Assembly (NCBI GenBank): GCA_963809245.1
Contig: CAWEIU010000003.1
Span: forward strand, 310,001 to 374,000
From: Roseiarcus sp963809245
Lineage (GTDB): Bacteria; Pseudomonadota; Alphaproteobacteria; Rhizobiales; Beijerinckiaceae
DNA: 64,000 nt
Direction of reading: 5' to 3'
Below the pieces are notes generated by a model. That model searched no databases. It saw nothing but the letters and a program-made list of their open reading frames with translations, and was not told where the DNA came from. Shown in pieces: positions 57,514 through 64,000 of the stretch. Position 1 is the stretch's first letter. Each line of letters starts with the position of its first letter. Made by a program: the position numbers and the translations under genes.

Positions 57514-59679
57514 TCAGCTCGCCATCGCCGTCCGTCGCCGGCACATGCCCGCCTCGACACACCAGGGAATCGAGCAATCCTCGCAGCGAGCGCCCGCTTC
57601 GGGCTTGGCGATCGGGAAGTATTTGAGCAGAGCGGACAGCTCCTCGGCAGGCGCCGGCCGGCCGAGCAAATAGCCTTGCGCCTCGTCGCATCCGGCGGAC
57701 CGCAAGAGATCGAGCTGCGCGGCCGTCTCGACGCCTTCGCCGGTAAGCGCCAGTCCAAGCTCCTTGGCGAGCCGCGCGGCGGATCGGATCACAGCGGCCG
57801 CGCGCGGATTGGCGAGCGCGTCAGCGACGAACGCGCGCTCGATCTTGATCCGGTCGAGCGGCAAATTCGCGACGGAGCTCATCGAGGAGAAATGGCCGCC
57901 GAAATCAGCAAGGGCGATCGAGACGCCATAGTGACGAAGCGCGTTGAGGCTCGCCGCCGCGGCCGCGAAATCCTCGATCAGCGCCGATTCCGAGATCTCG
58001 AGCTCCAAGCGGCGCGCGTCAAAGCCGCGCTCGACGATGTCTCTCACCGCGGCCGTCAGCAACGGCGATTTGAGCTGAACCGGCGACACGTTGACGGCGA
58101 CCCGCAGCCGCTTCGGCCAGTGGGAGGCGACCCTCGTCGCCTCACGTAACGCCCAGACGCCGATCTCCTCGAGGCAGCCGCAGGATTCAGCGGCGCGGAT
58201 GAAGGCGCTCGCCGGCGCCTCCGGATGGCCCGGCCGCCGCCAGCGCAGCAGCGCTTCAAACCCGGTCACAGCGCCGCTCGCCGCGTCGACGAACGGTTGG
58301 AAGTCGAGACGCATCTCGCCGTTGCGCAGCGCCTGACGGAGCGCGACCTCCGTCTTGCGCCGCTCGGTCGCCTCGCGGCCCTCCGTGTCGTCGACCAAAG
58401 CGATCGATCCCGGGCCCCGATGCCTGGCGCGATAAAGCGCGGCTTCCGCTGCGCGAGCGAGGTGGTCCCCGTCGCGCCCGTGCTCGAGTGCGACGGCGAC
58501 GCCGATGGTCACGGTGCATACGCTTTCGCCCCAAGTGAACGCATAAGGCCGGCGAAATTCTGCGGCGATGCTCTGCGCGAGCGACCGCGCGGCCTCGCGG
58601 CTGCCCACATGGGCCGCGACCAGAGCGAACTCGTCTCCGCCCAGCCGCGCGACATAGTCGTCCTTGCCGCTCGCCGCGCGCAGCGCCCGCGCGGCGCGAA
58701 GGATCATCTCGTCGCCCGCCGAATGGCCAAACGTCTCATTGACGAGTTGGAAGCTGTCGAGGTCGAAGCTCATTAGCGCGAACCGCTCTCCCCCGTCGCC
58801 GAGGCGCTTGAACGCAAGGGCCAGATGCTCGGTAAGGCCGAGCCGGTTGCCGAGCCCAGTGAGCTCATCGAGCCTGGCCGCGATCTCGTCGGCGAAATGC
58901 GCGATCGTGCGCCTGGCGAGCTGCGTCGCCTGGAAATGCGCCTGAAACAGCAGGAAGCCGGCATTGAAGAGCTGCGCGGCGAGAATGGGCAGCGCCGCGG
59001 CGTCGGGCGTCTCACAGGCGACGGCGACGCACCCGAGCGCAAGCGGCGCAATGAAGGCGTAGGCCATCGGCGGCGAGAAGGCGAGTTGCAAGGCGCCGTC
59101 GCTCATGACGCACATCGACAGGGTCGCGATCAAGGCGCGCTGGCCGCCGTCGGCGGCCCCCTCGGCCAAAGCCAGGCCCAGCGCCCAGATCCCCGCGTTC
59201 AGCATCGTGCGGATGGCGGCGCGCCGGAGCGCGCGGGCGGCGCCGCCGCCTTTGCCGGGAAGCACGCGCCACAGCCCAAGATTGGTCACCAGCGCCAGCG
59301 CCCAGAAAATGAGCGGCGTGCGGACCGGCGTGCTCCACATCCCGACGGTCAACATCGTGGCGCCGAACACGGCCGCCGTCATGGGCGCGAGAGCGCCGCG
59401 CTGAGTCGAAGCGAGTTGCGCCGTGCGGATGCGTTCGCGTTCGAGCGCCGCCAGCGGGCGCCTGGAAAAGGCGAACGGATCGCCGTCGAGCCAATCCCTG
59501 AAGCGCGACAGCAAGGTCGGAGTGCCGGTCGCGCCTCGAGGGGCCGCGATCACCCCCGCCGCGCGCCCAGGAACGGGCGTCTGGTTCTCGAGCGTTTGCG
59601 AGTTCGACACGCGGGCGGCGCTTCCGATGCGAGCGGCGACAATCGACTGCACGCATAGGTAGAGACTATCCGTGTACAA
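57514..59679 (-). CDS. membrane GGDEF-EAL protein with degenerate EAL motif
   Basis: This 721-residue protein has five or so membrane segments in the first 240 residues (for example PLIFWALALVTNLGLWRVL). It has a GGDEF domain with GGDEF at residues 347-351, and an EAL domain with EAL at 475-477. The second EAL metal motif reads ADFGGHFSS at 591-599 instead of DDFGTGYSS, losing one metal-binding aspartate and the TG turn, so phosphodiesterase activity is doubtful. The GGDEF half looks intact. The C-terminus carries four cysteines (C699, C702, C707, C713) with no known fold. The TTG start is uncertain. Confidence 0.9.
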   Translation of the reverse strand: MYTDSLYLCVQSIVAARIGSAARVSNSQTLENQTPVPGRAAGVIAAPRGATGTPTLLSRFRDWLDGDPFAFSRRPLAALERERIRTAQLASTQRGALAPMTAAVFGATMLTVGMWSTPVRTPLIFWALALVTNLGLWRVLPGKGGGAARALRRAAIRTMLNAGIWALGLALAEGAADGGQRALIATLSMCVMSDGALQLAFSPPMAYAFIAPLALGCVAVACETPDAAALPILAAQLFNAGFLLFQAHFQATQLARRTIAHFADEIAARLDELTGLGNRLGLTEHLALAFKRLGDGGERFALMSFDLDSFQLVNETFGHSAGDEMILRAARALRAASGKDDYVARLGGDEFALVAAHVGSREAARSLAQSIAAEFRRPYAFTWGESVCTVTIGVAVALEHGRDGDHLARAAEAALYRARHRGPGSIALVDDTEGREATERRKTEVALRQALRNGEMRLDFQPFVDAASGAVTGFEALLRWRRPGHPEAPASAFIRAAESCGCLEEIGVWALREATRVASHWPKRLRVAVNVSPVQLKSPLLTAAVRDIVERGFDARRLELEISESALIEDFAAAAASLNALRHYGVSIALADFGGHFSSMSSVANLPLDRIKIERAFVADALANPRAAAVIRSAARLAKELGLALTGEGVETAAQLDLLRSAGCDEAQGYLLGRPAPAEELSALLKYFPIAKPEAGARCEDCSIPWCVEAGMCRRRTAMAS

Positions 59680-59837
59680 CCCGTTAACAGTTGTGTTACG
59701 AAAAGTGCGAATCCCGCGCCGACCGGCTCATGTCGACGACCGTCCAACCTTCGTCGTGCGGCTTGTCGAGATGGCCGATTGGCGTCGGCGGCGACCTTCT
59801 CGCGCAAATCGCCGCCGACGCCGCAGTCTTCGTGGGA

Positions 59838-60224
59838 TCAATTGCAGACTTGGTTGCCGTAGCCGTTGATCCAGCAGTGCGGTGCAGCAACCGCGGCGCC
59901 GACGGCAAGCCCAGCCGCCGCGCCGCCTAAGACCGCCGCGCCGCCGTAACCGTAGCCACGATAGCCGCCGCGATACGCGTAGCCACCGCGATAGCCCCCG
60001 CGATAGCCGCCACCACGATACGCGTAGCCACCGCGAGCGCCGCCACGATAACCCCCGCGAGCGCCGCCACGATAATAGACTTTATCGATCTGTGCTGAGG
60101 CTAAGGGCTGGGCGAGAGATGGGCCGGAGAGCGTGAGAGCTGACGCAGGGCCCCCAGAGAGCGTGAGCATCGCAGCGCCGGCGAGGGCGGCAACTGAATA
60201 CGCCGAAAAGCTTCTCAACGACAT
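59838..60224 (-). CDS. secreted YRGG-repeat protein
   Basis: This 128-residue protein has a signal peptide (MSLRSFSAYSVAALAGAAMLTLSGGPASA, cleavage near LTL). The middle is low complexity, made of repeated YRGG and GGY units (about residues 49-95), and an Ala/Gly-rich segment follows (GGAAAGLAVGAAVAAP). The end is HCWINGYGNQVCN with two cysteines. GGAGG lies 6 bases ahead of the ATG at 60224. Repeats of this type are found in secreted or envelope proteins of Rhizobiales with unknown role. Confidence 0.78.
   Translation of the reverse strand: MSLRSFSAYSVAALAGAAMLTLSGGPASALTLSGPSLAQPLASAQIDKVYYRGGARGGYRGGARGGYAYRGGGYRGGYRGGYAYRGGYRGYGYGGAAVLGGAAAGLAVGAAVAAPHCWINGYGNQVCN
59951..60074 (-). repeat. 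tandem direct repeats inside the YRGG gene
   Basis: The coding strand contains repeated near-identical units. CGAGCGCCGCCACGATA appears twice and related CCACCGCGATAG units several times, encoding the YRGG/GGY repeats. Such repeats can change number by slippage. Confidence 0.6.
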
Positions 60225-60359
60225 GGCTTCCTCCGTTGGTCGCCCCAGCCGCAATAATCACCCCTTCGTCCACTAAGCGATTATTTCTCCCCGCCGCTAC
60301 TCAAGGACCGCAATTCCTACCCAAAGACCAATTCCCCGATCGAGTTGCGCCGCCCCGGC

Positions 60360-62312
60360 TCAGTCGCCCTCCGCCTCGACGGTCATCAGCCGCTCGCCTT
60401 GCTCGACCGTATCGCCGATCCGGGCCGCGAGATCGGCGACCCGCCCGGACCGCGGCGCGACCACCGCATGTTCCATCTTCATCGCCTCGACGACCGCAAG
60501 TCGGGCGCCCTGCTCCACCGCGTCGCCGTCCTTGACCGAAAGAGCGATCAGCCTTCCGTGCATCGGGGCGGCGACCACGCCCGACCGCTCGTCTGAGCCG
60601 GAAGCAGCGCCCTCGAGCGGCTCGGTCAACGCAACCCTGACTTGACGGCCGCCGCGAAGCACGAACGCGGTTCCCTCGCTGACGTGGATCGTCGGCGGAG
60701 CGCCGGCCGGCCCCGCCTCGCGCCCGTCGGCGAAGGCGAGCCTCGCCGCCCCGTCCCGCCCAATGATCGCGAGCCGCTCAATATGGCCGTCGACGTGCAC
60801 GTCGAGACCAACGCGGCGCGGCGCCATCACGTCGAACGAGTCGGCGACCGACCAGGGATCGTGGGCAGGCGCCCGTTCGGGAAGCGCCGGGAGGGCGTCG
60901 AGCAGGGCTTCGGCCCCGGCGAGGACGGCGAGCGGATCGGGCGCGCGCGGTTCTGCGCCGAGAGGCCCCAAATTAGCGTCGATAAATCCGGTGTCGAACA
61001 CGCCGGCTTCGACTTCGGGCGCACTCAGCAACGCGCCGAGGAAGGCGAGATTGGTCTTGGGGCCAATCACGACGGCGCGGCTGAGCGCGCCGCGCAGCGT
61101 CGCCACCGCCTCGGCGCGGGTCGGCGCATGGGCGATCAGCTTGGCGATCATCGAATCGTAGAACGGCGTCACGCGGTCCCCCGCTTCGACGCCCGCGTCG
61201 ACCCGCAAGCCCTCGCCGGGCTCCAGGCTGAGCGCGAGGATCGCGCCCGGCGAAGGCAGGAAGCCGCTCTCGGGATCCTCCGCGTTGAGGCGCGCCTCGA
61301 TCGCCCAGCCGCCTGTGCGGATCTGGTCTTGGGCGAGCGGCAGCGGCTCGCCCGCGGCGACCCGAAACTGCCATTCGACGAGATCGAGCCCCGTGATCGC
61401 CTCGGTGACGGGATGCTCGACCTGAAGGCGCGTGTTCATCTCCAAGAAATAGAAACTGTCCGGCCCGAGCCCGCGCGAGGAATCCAGAATGAACTCGACC
61501 GTGCCGGCGCCGACGTAGCCGACTGCGTAGGCCGCCGCGACCGCGGCCTCGCACATCGCGGCGCGGGTTTCCTCCGGCAGACCGGGCGCCGGGGTCTCCT
61601 CGATCACCTTCTGGTGGCGACGCTGCAAGGAGCAGTCGCGCTCGAACAGGTGCACGACGCCGCCATGCCTGTCGCCGAACACCTGCACTTCGACGTGGCG
61701 CGGCGCCGAGACGTATTTCTCGATTAGGACGCGGGAGTCGCCGAAGGCGCCCTCCGCCTCGCGCATCGCGCTGTCGAGCGCGGCCTCGAAATCGACATGC
61801 GCGTCGACCCGCCGCATGCCGCGTCCCCCGCCCCCCGCGATCGCCTTGATCAACACGGGATAGCCGATCTCGTAGGCCTTCTCCTTAAGGAACTTCGGGC
61901 TCTGATTGTCGCCGTGGTATCCCGGCACGATCGGCGCGCCGGCCTTCGCCATCAACGCCTTGGCGGAACTCTTGAGACCCATGGCGCGCATCGCCTCCGG
62001 CGACGGGCCGACGAAGACGACGCCCGCCTCGCGGCACGCCTCGGCGAAATCGGCGTTCTCGCTCAAGAAGCCGTAGCCGGGATGAAGGCACTGCGCGCCG
62101 ACCCGCTTCGCCAGCGCGACGATCGACTTGGCGTCGAGATAGCCCTCCGAGCCAGCGCCGATCTCGTGGGTCTCGTCGGCGAGCCGGGTGAAGCGGGCGC
62201 CCCGGTCGGCGGGCGTCGCGAGCGCGATTGTCCGCATCCCCATCCGCCGCGCCGTCGCGATTATGCGGCAGGCGATCTCGCCGCGATTGGCGATGAGGAC
62301 GTTGGCGAACAT
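60360..62312 (-). CDS. acyl-CoA carboxylase alpha subunit (biotin carboxylase plus BCCP)
   Basis: This 650-residue protein joins a biotin carboxylase and a biotin carrier. It begins MFANVLIANRGEIACRII, carries the ATP-grasp loop AGGGGRGMRRV, and ends with the biotinyl motif AMKMEH, biotin lysine at residue 612. The architecture fits 3-methylcrotonyl-CoA or propionyl-CoA carboxylase alpha. Which acyl-CoA is used is not clear from sequence. No carboxyltransferase beta subunit lies in the window next to it. AGGAG lies 6 bases ahead of the ATG at 62312. Confidence 0.92.
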   Translation of the reverse strand: MFANVLIANRGEIACRIIATARRMGMRTIALATPADRGARFTRLADETHEIGAGSEGYLDAKSIVALAKRVGAQCLHPGYGFLSENADFAEACREAGVVFVGPSPEAMRAMGLKSSAKALMAKAGAPIVPGYHGDNQSPKFLKEKAYEIGYPVLIKAIAGGGGRGMRRVDAHVDFEAALDSAMREAEGAFGDSRVLIEKYVSAPRHVEVQVFGDRHGGVVHLFERDCSLQRRHQKVIEETPAPGLPEETRAAMCEAAVAAAYAVGYVGAGTVEFILDSSRGLGPDSFYFLEMNTRLQVEHPVTEAITGLDLVEWQFRVAAGEPLPLAQDQIRTGGWAIEARLNAEDPESGFLPSPGAILALSLEPGEGLRVDAGVEAGDRVTPFYDSMIAKLIAHAPTRAEAVATLRGALSRAVVIGPKTNLAFLGALLSAPEVEAGVFDTGFIDANLGPLGAEPRAPDPLAVLAGAEALLDALPALPERAPAHDPWSVADSFDVMAPRRVGLDVHVDGHIERLAIIGRDGAARLAFADGREAGPAGAPPTIHVSEGTAFVLRGGRQVRVALTEPLEGAASGSDERSGVVAAPMHGRLIALSVKDGDAVEQGARLAVVEAMKMEHAVVAPRSGRVADLAARIGDTVEQGERLMTVEAEGD

Positions 62313-62461
62313 GGCGTCTCCTTTTCGCGGCGACGATATGGCGAAGCGCCGGCTAAGACCAGCGTCGCCAGGAGTTTGTGCGGGCTTTTCGCAAAGCAAC
62401 TCTTGCCGCCATTCCCTCAGCGGCCTAGGGATGCGGCGACAACCGTTCGGGAGGAACAGCA

Positions 62462-63439
62462 GTGACAGAGGCAGATGCGAAGACAGCCGCCATAGGCCGA
62501 ACCGGCCTCATGGTCACCAAGCTCGGCTTCGGCGCGGCGGGCCTCGGCGACATGCCCGACACCTACGGCTACCGCGTCAATGAGGAACAAGCCAAGGCCA
62601 CGGTGCGGGCCATCTTCGAGGGGCCGGCGAACTACATCGACACCTCGCGCATTTACGGCATGGGGCGGAGCGAGGAGCGCATTGGCGCCGCCATTCGCGA
62701 GCGCGGCGGCCTTCCCAAGGGCTTCCTCGTCTCGACCAAGCTCGACCGCGATCCAAAGACCAATGTTTTCGACGCCGTGCAGGCCCGCCGCTCGCTCGAG
62801 CAGAGCCTCGCCGCCCTGGGGTTGGAGCGGATCGACCTGATGCACCTGCACGACCCCGAGCATTCGCGCTCGCAGGCGGAGACCACCAGCCGCGAGGGCG
62901 CCTTGGGCGAACTCTTCCGCATGAAGGAGGAAGGGCTGGTGACGGCGGTCGGTCTGGCGGCTGGCCCAGTCTCGATGATGACGCCGCTGCTGCGCGACTG
63001 GGATTTCGACGTCCTGATCACGCACAACCGCTTCACGCTCGCCAATCGCAACGCGGAGCCGATGCTGAATTTGGCGCAATCGCGCGGCATCGCCGTCCTC
63101 AACGCGGCGCCCTACGCCGGCGGCGTGCTCGCCAAGGGCACGGCCGAATATCCGCGCTACGTCTATCAGGAATCCTCCGACGCCGCGCTCGACCCCATTC
63201 GACGCATCGAGGCGATCTGCGCGCGCTACGGCGTGCCCCCCGGCGCCGCGGCGCTGCAGTTCTCCATGCGCGACCCGCGCGTCGCCTCGACGATCTGCGG
63301 CGTCGGCGAAGTGGGACACGTCCAAAAGACCTACGAATGGGCGCGCTTCCCCATCCCCGAGGCGATGTGGGACGAATTGATGGCGCTGCCGGCGGCGATG
63401 GACGATCCCGAGGCGACGCGCGACTACAAGCCGGGCTGA
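62462..63439 (+). CDS. aldo/keto reductase (D-threo-aldose 1-dehydrogenase-like)
   Basis: This 325-residue AKR is NAD(P)-dependent. The catalytic set is visible: D and Y in YIDTSRIYGMGRSEERIG, K in VSTKLDRD, and H in LMHLHDPEHS. The start AIGRTGLMVTKLGFGAAGLG is typical of the family, and the pattern is closest to D-threo-aldose/fucose dehydrogenases. GTG start with GGGAGG 8 bases upstream. It is divergent from the carboxylase subunit gene, which does not by itself link their functions. Confidence 0.9.
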   Translation: MTEADAKTAAIGRTGLMVTKLGFGAAGLGDMPDTYGYRVNEEQAKATVRAIFEGPANYIDTSRIYGMGRSEERIGAAIRERGGLPKGFLVSTKLDRDPKTNVFDAVQARRSLEQSLAALGLERIDLMHLHDPEHSRSQAETTSREGALGELFRMKEEGLVTAVGLAAGPVSMMTPLLRDWDFDVLITHNRFTLANRNAEPMLNLAQSRGIAVLNAAPYAGGVLAKGTAEYPRYVYQESSDAALDPIRRIEAICARYGVPPGAAALQFSMRDPRVASTICGVGEVGHVQKTYEWARFPIPEAMWDELMALPAAMDDPEATRDYKPG

Positions 63440-63640
63440 GTGGAATTCAAACGCCTGGCGTCCGCGAGGAGGCCGCTGCTTGCGAACCAAAGGCGACCTT
63501 CGGAGGCGTCGAGAATCCGAACGTCGCCGCTTTTCCGTCTAGACCATCACCAAAGAGGCCCCGTGAAGACCATAATCGTCCAGTATTGACGACGCGCCCA
63601 TCGTGACGCTCGACGTCGAGCGAGCGGAGGATGCGAGACC

Positions 63641-64000
63641 ATGGGCTATAAGCCGATCGAGTCTTACGGGGTCATAGGCGACCTGCATACAATTGCTCTG
63701 GTCGGTACCGACGGGTCGATCGACTGGTGCTGCATGCCCCACTTCGACTCGCCGAGCGTTTTCGCGGCGATCCTCGACGACCAAAAAGGCGGGTCGTTCC
63801 GCATCGCGAGCCTATCCGCGACGCAACACAAACAGATGTACATGCCTGACAGCAACGTTCTGCTGACGCGCTTTCTCAGCGACGAGGGCGTCGGCGAGGT
63901 CGTTGACTTCATGCCGATCCAGGCCCCGCGCGCGGCCAGGAAGATTCACGAAATCGTCCGAGTGGTAAGGGCCGTGCGCGGATCGGTCCGCTTCCGCCTC
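63641..64000 (+). CDS. GH15-family glycoside hydrolase, N-terminal part (3' truncated)
   Basis: The frame runs from ATG 63641 to the end of the window, 120 codons. It begins MGYKPIESYGVIGDLHTIAL, then VGTDGSIDWCCMPHFDSPSVFAAILDD. That is the usual start of bacterial GH15 proteins (glucoamylase- or trehalase-like, without signal peptide). The catalytic glutamates lie outside the window, so activity is not shown. GGAGG is 11 bases upstream. It is separated from the aldo/keto reductase by about 200 bases with no gene. Confidence 0.85.
   Translation, partial: MGYKPIESYGVIGDLHTIALVGTDGSIDWCCMPHFDSPSVFAAILDDQKGGSFRIASLSATQHKQMYMPDSNVLLTRFLSDEGVGEVVDFMPIQAPRAARKIHEIVRVVRAVRGSVRFRL

Noticed and set aside
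59951..60074. Tandem repeats as a possible CRISPR array
   Set aside because: The units are in frame, encode YRGG repeats, and have no unique spacers.

Overview
This 64 kb window is GC-rich, gene-dense chromosomal DNA from an alphaproteobacterium, most likely of the order Hyphomicrobiales (Rhizobiales). The evidence is the gene content and order: HIT protein, DUF1614, clpA, clpS, phasin and D,D-carboxypeptidase in a row; two double cold-shock-domain proteins; DUF1489 next to VWA and J-domain genes; DUF2161; and an MaeB-type malic enzyme. Short inverted repeats, candidate GANTC methylation sites and CtrA-like half-sites also fit. A family such as Beijerinckiaceae or Methylocystaceae is possible, but no gene here is diagnostic. 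I see no rRNA, tRNA, CRISPR array, prophage or intact insertion sequence.

Layout. 0-6.5 kb: the end of maeB, a manganese transporter (mntH) with an MntR-like operator, a three-gene run of two secreted unknowns and an AIM24-family protein, and a membrane-anchored unknown. 7-12.3 kb: an RND efflux permease with its periplasmic adaptor and a convergent TetR regulator that has its own palindrome. 12.3-17.5 kb: an M3 peptidase, guaB, then a cluster of very small secreted proteins and a lipoprotein. 17.7-19.2 kb: an MFS exporter. 19.2-24.7 kb: a catabolic island with a DSD1-fold PLP enzyme divergent from a polar amino-acid ABC transporter, a RidA protein and an IclR regulator. 24.7-28.5 kb: ppx-rlmE, a cold-shock/DUF192 pair behind a RegR-like box, and rpoZ. 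28.7-31.5 kb: a PAS-GAF-GGDEF-EAL protein followed by a 92-bp palindromic element.

31.6-41.2 kb: a secreted unknown, a cysteine desulfurase, an alpha/beta hydrolase, RNase D, a glycosyltransferase, a cupin, parE and a second double cold-shock protein with a long leader. 41.2-48.1 kb: mazG with DUF1697, a SnoaL protein, a PD-(D/E)XK protein (DUF2161), an AhpD-like protein, a HerA-like ATPase, a DUF3298-like protein and a GNAT-like protein. 48-57.5 kb: HIT, DUF1614, clpSA, phasin, a SPOR-tailed carboxypeptidase, and the DUF1489-VWA-J-domain run. 57.5-64 kb: a membrane GGDEF-EAL protein with a degenerate EAL motif, a YRGG-repeat protein, a biotin carboxylase/BCCP subunit, an aldo/keto reductase and the start of a GH15-type glycosidase.

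Most of the window is housekeeping. The parts I find most worth following up are the DSD1-ABC-RidA-IclR island with its small leader ORF, the DUF2161 nuclease-fold gene near a HerA-like ATPase, the degenerate EAL protein with a four-cysteine tail, and several candidate operator sites (MntR-like, RegR-like, CtrA-like, PhaR-like).
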